Positions 28,819-39,600 of a stretch of 64,000 bases of DNA are shown here, one piece after another. The notes below the pieces were generated by a model. That model was not told the DNA's origin, ran no database searches, and saw nothing but the letters and a program-made list of their open reading frames with translations. This stretch comes from Rhynchopus sp. YZ270_cl-10. Taxonomy: Eukaryota; Euglenozoa; Diplonemea; Diplonemida; Diplonemidae. The DNA lies in the NCBI GenBank assembly GCA_964035575.1, contig OZ037897.1, forward strand, positions 186,001-250,000, given 5' to 3'. How positions within the stretch are numbered: the first letter of the stretch is position 1; each line of letters starts with the position of its first letter. A program made the position numbers and the translations under genes.

Positions 28819-29831
28819 CTACGATTGCGTACCGCCTCCTTCGGACGGGGTTGTCTTTTCTGTGCTGGCTGGCTTGGCAGGGTCCTCTTTTGCTTTCTTA
28901 TCGCTTGAAGCGAAGAACATTGCCATTTCATCCTCGGTTGGGCCCTGTGTTGTGTTTTTGGTGTTTTTATTTTGAAATCATTGGGCAGAATGAGGGGGGA
29001 GGATACATACAACACTGTCCTCAGCGCTGTTGTAGCTGCCCTTCCCCCCTTTGCCGCCTTTGCCACCCTTGGAGGACTTCCCTCCCTTCCCACCCCCTTT
29101 GGCTGCCACCAGCGCCTCGGCTTCGAGGAGCTGCTCCTCCATCCACGCCTCCTCCTCGTCGTCAGGCTGCATCTCGTCGGGCACCTGAGTGATCATCATC
29201 AAATCCTCGACGCCTGTGGGGGGGTGTGAAAGTTTTGTTTTGTTTTTTTTGTTGGTATAACCCACATACTCATCCCCATGTTGTACGCCTGCATCTCGAG
29301 CTGGGCGTACTCCCACTGCATCTGCTCCTCTGGTGTGCAAGGCATGTCCTGTGGGTACATGCCGGCACCACCGTCGTATGCTCCGCTACCGCCGTACTGT
29401 CCGTAGCCCTGGTCGTAGCCATTGCCTCCGTAGTACTGCTGTTGTTGTTGTTGTTGTTGTTGTTGTCCACCCCATCTGTTCTGTGCAGACCCATTCCCCC
29501 ACCCCTGCTGCTGTGTATTGTAGCTGTTGCCCCCTTTGCGTCCAGCCCCACCTCCGCCCCCTTTCTTCCCACGGCTTGCAGTGGCGGACATTGCGGACAT
29601 CTGCATATTCAGCATCTCCTGCTGCGGGCATTGGCCGAGACCGGCACTGCCTTCTTCTGACCAACCTCCTCCTCCTCCCCCTCCATACGCAGACGTCGCC
29701 CCGAACGCGCCTGCATCAGCCCCCCACCCAGGGTGGCCAGAACCCTGCTGGTATCCGTTGGACCCCATCCCGCCGCCCTGTCCGGCCACATACGGGACCC
29801 TCCCGCCGTTGTACCCCCCACCTCCGAGCAT
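28819..29831 (-). CDS. Gly/Gln-rich low-complexity protein, three exons
   Basis: Exons 29831-29270, 29213-29011 and 28944-28819 give 296 residues. The introns are 29214-29269 (56 bp, GTATGTGG...CCACAG) and 28945-29010 (66 bp, GTATGTAT...ACACAG). Phases match at both joins, and without splicing the frame stops. The N-terminal half is Gly/Tyr/Gln-rich (GGGYNGG, a run of ten Gln, YGGNGYDQGYGQYGGSG). A helical acidic segment (CTPEEQMQWEYAQLEMQAYN ... DEEEAWMEEQLLEAEALV) and Gly-Lys repeats (GGKGGKSSKGGKGG) follow. The composition is typical of RNA-binding, condensate-forming proteins, but no RNA-binding domain is visible. The ATG is preceded by a CCA-rich tract ending CCTCAG. Confidence 0.75.
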
Positions 29832-29871
29832 GGTGTGTGAGGAGGGGGGGGTGGAGGGGAGGAGAGGGGAG

Positions 29872-29940
29872 GGGGGTGATGCTCTGAGGGGTGGTGGTGG
29901 TGGTGGTGGTGGTGGTGGTGGTGGTGGTGGTGGTGGAGGG
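29872..29940. repeat. (GGT)n / (CCA)n microsatellite
   Basis: About 16 GGT units immediately 5' of the Gly/Gln-rich gene. On the coding strand it is a CCA-rich pyrimidine tract, a plausible part of its 5' UTR or splice acceptor region. Confidence 0.9.
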
Positions 29941-30040
29941 AGATCTGAAATAGAAGCGATATGAGATGATCTATCTCCCTAGATAGATAGTACCTGGTCG
30001 TTAAAAAAGCGGGGAGAATGGAGATGAAAAATTGGATTTC

Positions 30041-30465
30041 ACGTAGGAGGAGTGTAGGCGACAGCGACGATGAGGTACGCATTGCAGAAGTACTCCAATG
30101 CGATGGTACCGAAACGACGGCGGCGCTGGCACTCTGTGGGGCTGAGATACAGACTTGTGTGATACCCTGGAAGAAGCCACAAAGCCAGAGGCGGGGTGGG
30201 GAATTGTTTCGTCAAGTTAATCAAATCTTATTCCACGGTTTTTCAACACGTTGGAAGGAGGAACTAGAGCCAGAGTTTTTTTTTTTATTATTATCAAGCC
30301 CTTCGCCAACTCACCCCGGCTGGTTTTGACAACTCTATATGCGAGACTCCTCTCGCGCACCAAGACATCCGTACTGCACTGACATGGGGCCCCGAGGTTA
30401 CTCTTGAATTTTTTGAAAAATACGAGGAACAGGCACGGGACTTCATCGATATGAAGGAACGTTGA
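30041..30465. other. Coding-like pieces, strand unresolved
   Basis: Minus strand: after a good 3' splice site (CTTCTTCCAG near 30165) an open stretch reads YHTSLYLSPTECQRRRRFG and ends ...YLIVAVAYTPPT and stop at about 30041. A donor GTGAGT near 30320 on that strand would give a matching phase. Plus strand: after a T-run and CAAG, 30299-30465 reads LTPAGFDNSICETPLAHQDI, then TLEFFEKYEEQARDFIDM and stop, which looks more protein-like than its complement. They cannot all be real. One small gene or a relic is likely here. Confidence 0.3.
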
Positions 30466-31108
30466 AAAAGCCAAAAAAAATTTTTTTTTTGAACCCTCTC
30501 ATGACAGTTCTACCTTGTCATATGGCAGCGCACAGCAAAACATACTAACACAAAACCGCGAAACAAAATCCGAAGACATCATCGTGCAGCGTGCCATCTT
30601 TAGACAGCGCGCAGCAAAGCATACTACGGCGAGAGGGGGAGAGGCTGCAGGGAGCGATGGGACGGACGGGTGCAATGATAGACCCCTCAACGGTCCTACA
30701 TCCATTTGGAGGTCGACGTCTTAAAATGAAGGGAAACTTTGGGTGGCTTTTGCTTTTTTTTATTGGCAATAACAAAGAATGCCTCGAGACTCAAAAACAA
30801 TAAGAACAGAGTACAAAATGAGAAGAGGGTGTGGGTTTGTATTGGACACAGGGGTGGGGGGGCTTAGTGGTGGCTGAGTGCACGATGGTGAAGGAAATGA
30901 CTATGAGAGAGACTGACTTGTGGTTTCATCATTAAAAGCCAACAATAAAACCACAAATACAACCACAAGCCACTTCACCGCCGTGTGATGTACAATAAGC
31001 GAGCGTCGTTGGGGTGCAAGCGGGATATGTTGAGACACCATTTATCTTGCCAAAAAAAAAAAAAAAAACTGAAAAAAAAGATGTTAAACTGCGACTCTCG
31101 TGCACATA
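30466..31108. other. Intergenic
   Basis: No supported gene. An R2-like start (CCCTCTCATGACAGTTCTAC) lies at about 30495. A 21-bp near-repeat (CAGCGCACAGCAAAACATAC) occurs twice, at about 30527 and 30606. Confidence 0.5.
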
Positions 31109-32365
31109 CTGGGGGGGGGGCTAATAAAGTATACGGGGGTAATAAAGTATACGGTGCGGAAACCCATTTTGAGCGTGTAAATCTGTGAAATAAAGTATAC
31201 GGTTTTTGTGTACATTTTTCTTACTAAAAAAAATTTACAGCAATTTTTGCACAAAAAATCGGAATTTTTTTTTTTTTTGATTTCGGTGGTCCGCAGTGTT
31301 TCCGCGCTCCTTCATTGGGTACGATTTTTGATGAAGAATCGTGATTTTGTACATAAAAGGTAAATACGTCCCGAGCCCGGCGCGCTACGCGCGCCGGAAG
31401 TTAACGCAAGTTCAGGGCCTCCGGCGGAGAAACTAGAGTTCTGGCCCAAAACACGCGTCCCAGCGCAGTCCCTGAGATTTCCAAAAAATAAAATAAAAAA
31501 GCGCGGTCGAGCCCGACCCGGAATGAGAGAATTCCTCGGGTATCCAACTGAGGAGTTCAACTTCATTGATATTTGCACCAGACACACGAATTATCAGTAA
31601 CCTCAGTACGTGTACAAAAAGAAACGGTGGTCATAGCATCAAGGCTCCTGGCGAAGCCACGGTACGCAACATTTCAAAAAATTGCGCTTAAAATTGCACA
31701 GTTTTACAGCCAAACTATGTCATGGGAAGGTGGGTTGCAAACTTGCGCCGCAGGCGCACGGTACGCTACTTTTTTCCTTTCGCCATGCTGCATGTTTCCT
31801 TTTCGTTCGGCGTTTGATCAATTGAGTCGCGTTCTGGCTGTGACGGGGTCACTTTGTTCATGAGGCCAGTTCTGGTCACTCTCAGAGGCTTATGTGGGGG
31901 AATTTTTTTTATTTTTATTTTTTTCCAATGAAGAATTCTTCACTGGAAAATTTTTTTTTTTCGGGATTTTTTTTTTTTTCGAAGAATTCTTCATCGGATT
32001 CTTCAGCGCGGAAAGTCTGGTGGTCCGGATTCTGTGCGTGCTGTGATGGGGTCACTTTGAGCTGAGAAACGAGTATTTTTGACCTAAAACGCGTGTATCA
32101 GTTTTTACACGATTGGTGCTGACGGGGTTCAGATTTGTGAAAATTTAAGTCACCAAAAAATTGTTCATTTTTCCACATTGACCCCACCACTGGCTGGGAT
32201 TGGCCCAAAAATGCCAATGGTGGTGTTTTCGCGAGGTTTCGGCCACTAGAAACCCCAAAATAACAGTGTTTTTTTTTTTTTTTTTTTCCTTTTTCGTTTT
32301 TTGGCCATTTAAGCAGTAATTCCCGCCGAATAAAGTATACGTATACTTTAATAGCTCCCCCCCAG
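31109..32365. mobile_element. TA-flanked inverted-repeat element (1.26 kb)
   Basis: Ends CTGGGGGGGGGGCTAATAAAG and complement, with TA on both sides (31107-31108 and 32366-32367) and internal copies of AATAAAGTATACGG. The inside has a strong GC hairpin (GGCGCGCTACGCGCGCC near 31380), AT runs, a copy of CTGGCGAAGCCACGG shared with about 12219, and the shared core (32161-32200, reverse). No transposase seen. Probably a non-autonomous Tc1/mariner-like element. Confidence 0.75.
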
Positions 32366-32367
32366 TA

Positions 32368-32750
32368 AGGCATCCAAAAAAAGAATGATAAAATAAAATT
32401 GGTTCTAAAAAAAATATTCTAAGCACTCACTCACTCTCTCGCTCCTGTTTTTTTGTCAAAAAAAAAAAAAAATACATTGTGTCAAGAACGTCCATAACGG
32501 AAACGTCTTCACTTATCCAGAAAGAAAAAAAAGACTCTCACAAATGACAATAACGCAAGGAAATCGGGCATTTTCTTTGCGTTTTGTCGTCAGAAAAAAA
32601 AAGAGAAGTTGAAAGTGCAAATGCCTCACCATCGGCGGACGCAAGCACTGGAAAAAAAAAATTGCACTTCAAATGATGCAGACGCTAATACGGACCAATA
32701 AGGTGAACCTTGCAGTGTTTACGTTCACCCAGATTGGGTTTGGAGTATGC
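32368..32750. other. Intergenic with R6 repeat
   Basis: R6 piece at about 32605-32650 (GAAAGTGCAAATGCCTCACC). No gene seen. Confidence 0.55.
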
Positions 32751-33172
32751 CTAGGGTTCTTCACCCTTAAGCCCACCGCTGCTGCAGCTGCCTGCGTCGA
32801 TGTTGCTCTGCGGGATGTAGACAGGACGCTTGACGCAGATGGGCTCCCATGCACCCTCGGGTGTCTTGAAGACTACGTAGATGAGGTTTGAGCTTTTGAC
32901 GTCCTGCTCGCCAAGCTCGAGGGAAGGGGCCAGCACGACTTCGTCCTCACGATAGAGTTGGATGTCTTCTCCTGTGTGCAGGGTTTGTGTAGGGGTCTGT
33001 AGCCATTTGGTGAAAAGGGGGGTTGGGTGGAGTGGTGGTGGGGTGGTGGTGACGTACCATTCATGTCCTGGATGCGTGCGATCTCGTCGCGGACAGTGCC
33101 AGCGCAGTCGTGGCTCTCGCATTGGATGAACCACGTGCGTGTGTCACGCTTGCAACGCACGTACATCGACAT
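32751..33172 (-). CDS. Elongin-B-like ubiquitin-fold protein
   Basis: Exons 33172-33058 and 32971-32751 give 111 residues; elongin B is 118. The intron 32972-33057 (86 bp, GTACGT...CACACAG) joins in phase 1. The pattern follows elongin B: MYVRCKRDTRTWF (strand 1), GTVRDEIARIQDMNGEDIQL (helix and turn), LYREDEVVLAPSLELGE (RLYKDDQLLDDGKTLGE in animals), and VVFKTPEGAWEPICVKRP (AFRADDTFEALCIEPF in animals). Elongin B is the adaptor of Cullin 2/5 ligases with elongin C. Function here is inferred from the match. ATG at 33172 with a T-rich stretch and AG upstream. Confidence 0.65.
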
Positions 33173-33673
33173 AGTGAAGAGGTGTCCTTTCTTTTTGCGG
33201 GTGTCTTGCCACACCCAAAAAAAAAACACCTGCTTGAGCATGTGGTAGGAGGGGGGTGGTAAGGAGTGGTAGGGGGAATGTCGAAGTGATTCGTAAAGTG
33301 TAGAAAAAGGGGGGAAAAGAATTGTTTTTTTTTTTCTGTTTCAGGTCGCAAAAAAGGTTTCGTTTCCCCACAAAAAGAAGCACGTAAGTTGCTTCAAGAG
33401 GGAAACATTTTGGCAAATGCAAGCGTATTTTGCTTAATAAGCGACGGGGGTATTTTCCTTTTTCCCCCTTTAATACCTTAGGAAAGAGACAAGACACCCC
33501 CCCAACTGACCCACGATGCCAGCTATTAGGATGACAACACACAAAAAAGGTTGATTTGCAATACAAAAAGCCCTCTCATGACAGAATGCCTTTTGTATCG
33601 TGACCAGCACACCGTGGAGCACTCCATCTTATTCTTCCACACATTGGTCATATGCTTTTAGAGCCTTTCTTTC
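33173..33673. other. Intergenic with R9 and R2 repeats
   Basis: R9 at about 33505-33545 (CTGACCCACGATGCCAGC) and an R2-like copy at about 33553-33620 (GCCCTCTCATGACAG). No gene seen. Confidence 0.6.
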
Positions 33674-36600
33674 TTATGCACCAATTTTGTCGTCCAGCGA
33701 GTAGATTTTCCCTGAGGTATCTGCAGCGAGGCTGGGCTGCATGTAAAGCTTCCCTGCCATACCTTCGAGCCATGTGGACAGGAAGCGGCGCTTTTCATGG
33801 CTTTTATCACGTTCCTCATCGTTTACCGCCTGTTTGCGGGAAAACTCCCGGCATGTGTGCAACAGTGCACGCTCGTCTGTCAAATGCAGGTCTTCGAGGC
33901 CCATCTCTTTGTCCAGCCCGAGGGAACGCTCGAGGAGCACCGCCGCCGCTTCGCTCTTGCCGTCTTTAAGAAGCAGCTCTGCGTACAGAAGGTTGACACG
34001 CAGGATCTCGCTTGCAACGGTCTCACTGTGCGGCAGGGTGTCGTATATGTCCAGCGACTTTTGCAGGTGTTCGCACGCCTTTTGCGTCTTCCCCACACCA
34101 TCATAGCATTCAGCCATGGCCCTGGATACGTCTGCCACCTGAAGGGATCGTTCTCCATAAATCTCTCCAAACATCGTGCCAACAGATGCCTGCAAGCTCA
34201 ATGCTTCGTCTAAATGCCCAGCTTCGTGGAACAACGCTGCAAGCTTGTAGAGAATCGTTGCGACAGGCTTGCCACTCTGCTTTGCCTCGACGTGCTTCAG
34301 GACATATTCAAAAACATCAATCGCGTCTTCGATCTTTCCATGCCACGCTTTGACCTTCCCCACAACCTCTAGACATTGCAGGACCAACGGATGGGTGTCT
34401 CCTTTTAGTTCGATTGCAAGCTTCAGTCCGCGGCCGAGAAGAGCGAGGCAGGGCTCGTATGTTGCAGGGTCTGCGGTAGCGTAGACTACCAGCGCAAGAG
34501 AGATGTAGCTTTTTACGACAGCAGGGCTGTGGGCGGAAGAGAGGCGGGAGTGTGCGTTCATTGCAGACCAATGCGCGCGGAATGCGGTGTCGTACGCTCC
34601 TCCTGCACGATGGAAATCGCCCATCAAGGAGGTCGCTTCGGCGCTCCCTGCGGAATGTGTACCGTAGAGTCGTTCGCATAGTGACGTTGCCTCCTTTAAC
34701 ATTGCCATGACATCGACAGTGTGCTCTCGTTTGATGCAGATCCGTATCGCATCTAGGAGACCCCTTGCTAAGGATGGCTCCGTCACCTCGCCGCCTTCCC
34801 TGTAGGCAGCGACGGCGTCTCGCGCAATCGTTTCCGCTTGTTGTAGTCCTTCGGAGTTGGCGGAGGACACTCCTTCGGAGACTTCGCGTAACACTTCTTG
34901 TCGTAGGGTCATGCAAAATGCTGCCGCATGTGCCTCTTCTGGGTCGGATTCCGGAAGGTTATTCCTCCGTCGTCTTTTATGTCTGCGGAACAACCCCTGA
35001 GGGGGAAGCTCTGCACGGCTTTCATATCTTCTTGCTGCCCTCATGAAGAGTCGTGTGGCTTCGGTGTGTTTTTCAAGGATTAATGCTGTTCTTGCCTGGA
35101 GGATTAGCAGTTCAATGACACGAAGGTGAAGTGGTCCGCAATATGACTCAAGAATAGGGAGAAATCTCTTAAAGGTTTGCAATGAAGTGTTTGGCTGGGA
35201 GTGCATAGTGGCGGCAGCAGACTCGAGAGAAACCTCGGTAAGGAGAAGCTCGCTGTGTTGGGAGGCAAGGTGGCGGGCAATATGAAAAAACCGTTTTGTA
35301 GTATAGCCGCTGTCCGAGGTGGCGGCAAGACCCCCGGAAAGCTTTCCTAACGTCGTGAATTCGACAATAGTATCACGCAAGCCTCCTTGAAACACATTAG
35401 CACCGCACTCTGCCACAAACGCATGTCTTTGACTGAAAATTCTATCTAAAAGCTGCCCATTTTGCGGCGGGTTTTCGGTGCTGTGAAACCCTTTTTTGTC
35501 GCCGTTAACATTTGCACTCATAGAAAAGGCGTGCAAAGGAGACACAAACGAAGCACTAGCAAACAACGGCGCCTGCACTATAGGCACCATATTCGGCACC
35601 CCCCTGGTCCTCGCTGCGTATTCACTGCAAGACCGTCGACGCGGTTTGGCTTGCGGGGCATAGTCAAGATGCGAGACACCTAGCTTCCTTAAGACATTGT
35701 CTGCAAGCGATTTGAAGTCAATTCCACCTACATTATGCAAACCCTGCGGAATCGGATCGTCTTGGTATTTGGTGCGAAATTTGAGAAGCACGCTCGACCA
35801 AAACCGCGTTGTCTCCCCCGACATCCTTCTGGATGTCGGGTTCGCAGAATTCATTACGTCCCCCATCTCTAACAAAGGCTGCAACGCGGTGCAGACAATC
35901 TTCGCTATTTCTTGGTCCCTTGATGCTGCCGCGCCCTTTGTGGTGGTGAGGACGGCAATTCTGTGTTGCAAATCATGCTTCAAAACGCGGGCTGCCACCT
36001 CCTCCGCAAGGCTTACGTTCGCCCCGTGTATCCCCTTCAGCCGATCCTTCCCTTCCGCCTCTTCTTCAGAAAGAATCCGTTCAATCATCCCCGCCTTTTT
36101 CTCCTCTAACGGGGATATCGTGAAAGGGTTGTCCTCATCTTCGTTTACTTCAAATAACGCTTTGTGGACAATCCGAACTGCTTCATTATGCGACGGCTGG
36201 CCAAGACGGATTCCATGAAGAACCGGCGCTGTGGTTGTAGTCCCACCCCTTTGAGTCTTCCCGCTAGTAAAAGAAGCTTCAATCGCAAGCGAAAGATGGA
36301 CAAAAAGCCGGGCAGGAAGGCCCCTCTGTTTAGAGTATCGTGATAACGCGAGAGGGGAGATCTCCTTTGTTGTAAAGGGGCATTCCGATAAGGTATCTAC
36401 CAACGCAGGTATGACTGAAGCTGCCATTCGTTTCTGCAGTCTGCTTGATAGTTTGTCTGCAGCGGACCTTAGGTAGGCAGGAGCAAAGACATCATATGCG
36501 GATGAATAAAACCGGTAGGGGGAACTTAGACACATCAACGGACTGTGTCTCGCGTGGCCACTGATATCGGTGCCTTTGTGAATAACCGGGGGAGGTCTTG

Positions 36601-39600
36601 GGAGAAGATTCGAAAGATTCATCACATAATTTCTCAGCGACGCGGTGCCAACCCCGCCATGGCTTTGACGAATTTGATATCCTTGCGCATATTCTTGCCT
36701 TTCTGAGGCATTTTCGTGATAGACCACTTCTCTCTCCATTTCACTTCGCGCACACCCTATGTCCACATGGTATGGCAACACATTAAACAGCACTGCAATA
36801 TGCTCCATAGCACGCTCCGCTCTTCGATCGGGATTCGATGGGGTACAACAGGTGAGGAAGGATTTGGTGGTTTGCGTTCCTCCTCCTCCGTTGCCTCGAG
36901 AAGAAGAAGCTACCCGAGATGATCGCAATTTTGGCTCCGTTTTGGGGCAAATACTAAGTCGGAGACGAGAAGGCCGTGGAGCGAGGGTTAACCCTGGAGA
37001 AGGAGGATCTGAGGTGATGCGCTCCGCCAGCGCTGCGTCGATTGTACCGCGATGTGGGTACGTCGCATCAATTTTACCATCAATGAAGAAGCTCCCTGCA
37101 GAAGCGTGCGGGGCAACAGGAACTGCAGCGCAAATGAACACTCTAAGCCCTTTGTAGGTCACCACCAGGCTCAACGGTGTTGACGCCACACCAGACAGCG
37201 CTACCACCTCGTTCATCAGCAACTCCACCTTCGCCGGCTTTACCGAAGCTTTAAACGCCACACTCCCTTTCCCTTTCACCCCAAACACCGTAAACGCAAA
37301 CCCCTTTTCAACATACCGATCGCTCTGTCTAGAATCAGGAGGCCGATACTGCGGGCTCTCACTACACAAACCATCTACTATACCACAGGCGACCGGCACC
37401 ACAACGCTTTCCACTAGCCGCATCAAATTGCCGAGAAGCTTTTCCTTTTGTTCCAGGGTTGTACAGAGCTCTACTATATGTTGATACCGTTCGTTCAAGA
37501 GAAGGCCAGGAAGAAGTGTGGTAGGGGTTGAATCGCAAAGTGGGTCGTCCCAGAGAGGATTTGTGGAGGGTTTGTGTGGTTTGGTATCTAGGAGGGCGGT
37601 GCGGAGTTGAAGGGGGGCCATTCGTTCTTCCTTTGGAACGGATCTGGAACGGCCAATCCGGGTTTGTCCTCCAGGGTACCGTAAGGCCCCACACGATGAG
37701 CTACCTGGAGCGGATCTGCTGCGCTGTTTGAACACCTTATACTTGTTGCATTGTGGCAGCTCCGGGGGGTTCTTTTGATGTCTCCGATTGAGTTGTTTGT
37801 GGTGTTCTTCATTAAGAATGGCAGAGTAGTTTCGCGGATGGTGGGTCATATCCGGGTTGTACTGTGCACTAAGAGGCTTCGCAGAGGATGTGAGGTACGC
37901 AACGGAACGACGTTGTCTCCATTCGTTCATGACCGCAATCACCGCAGCATCGCACGCGGTTTTCCATTCAGCGGCGACCTTCGCCCATAAGGTACCCCAT
38001 GTGTTCTTTTGCTGTACTGCGACAGCAAACAACCGCCCCCTGACCTCCTCCCTCCGTAACACCCACCACTTCACCGCGGCAGATAAATGGAGCTGGTATC
38101 TGAGGATGGGCTCCTGTTCCAACGCGATTTCGTCGCATTCTCGCGACTCTAAACTGCTTACATCGTGTCTCCGTTGTGTCTCCTTGGTGAAAAGCTCGAG
38201 AAATGACTGAGGAATCAACGTAGAGGCCTCCAGAGATGCAACAGCTTGTGGTGATATGGTAGAGGCTTCGAGAGGTGCGTCCTGTTCTGTGTTGGGGGCC
38301 TCCTCTGGGTGGGGTTGTACGGAGCGGCGTTTGCGGGGTGATGCGAAGGCAGACCATTTCGTTGCAGCAGAGAGAATGTGGCAGGCTTGACGTAACCGTG
38401 TTGGCTCCTCTTCGACCGCTGCTGGGCCGTTCAGAGAATTTACAACGGAAAGACGGAGTTGGCGTCTATCCTTTGCAAGGTTCTCACGTCTCTGCCGAAC
38501 CAACTCCCTTTGAATCACATCGACCAATTGAAATTCCCCTTCAGGTGTTAGTTCTAATAACCGCGCTCCATCCATTTCCCGTTCCGATGGCTGCATTTCC
38601 CGTACAATTTTGTGAACCAAATCCTCCGGGTTATTTGCAAATATATCACCAAACACAGCCGCCTTCGCAACAAGATCTTGTAAGGAAAGCACTTCGTTGC
38701 CACGGTGCCCTGCAAAAAACCCGAGAAGCACTTCCTTCCGCATTTGATGCATTGCAGCGTCGAACGCATCGGTATCTGGCAACATAGGTCGTACTAAGCC
38801 ATGCTCCTTCACCACTTCTGCTGTCACCACCTCCTGTTTGACCGCTCCTACTATACCAGAAACCCGCCGTTTTCCAAACGGCATCGTCGCCACCTTCGCC
38901 TCCACCCCCACAAAGAGCGACACCCTCCTCTTGGTTTCCACCGGCTGTAACCTCCCTCCCCCCGGAAGCAGTGGTGGCAGCACATCACCCCGATCCGCTT
39001 TTTGTTGTTCCCGCACCGCCTTACGAATCGCAGCTAGATCTGCCGCAGCGCGCTGTATCAATGGGGCCAGGCTGACAGAAGACCGCATCCCTTCTTCAAA
39101 GAGACAGATCTGCACACCGTCGGGGGTGAGCATGCACACTGAGAAGAGCGAGGCAGCGAGGACCAAACCTACGTCAGACACCTTCGCCGCATGGACGCCG
39201 ATGCACAACGCAGCTGCGTGCATTTCATTGGCATAATCCTCGACGTCCGCAGTGCAGGGTGGGGTAAAACTATGCAACACCACCAAACAGGTCACCGGGG
39301 TGCTGAAACAGCGTATCCTCCCGACCTTCCGTACCTGCGGTGCGACGTGGTGGACGGAGTCGTCATGATGAAGCGACGTCCGCACACCCCGCACTCCCGA
39401 CATATCGTAGGTTTGAACATAACCGTGCTCATCCCCCGAAATCAACAACTGCCTCGTCTGATTGACTGCCAACGAATAAATCGCCTCCAAACGACCATGC
39501 ACACCTCTCCACGCAGTCACCACCTTCAACGACTGCGCGTCTACCAAACGCAACACACCGTCCCCTCCAGCTGCAACACAAAACGGTCTCGCCCACGACA

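Noticed and set aside
30515-30724. Plus-strand 69-codon frame in the 30.5-kb spacer
   Set aside because: It overlaps dispersed repeats and a near-duplicated 21-bp segment, and shows no domain or codon bias.
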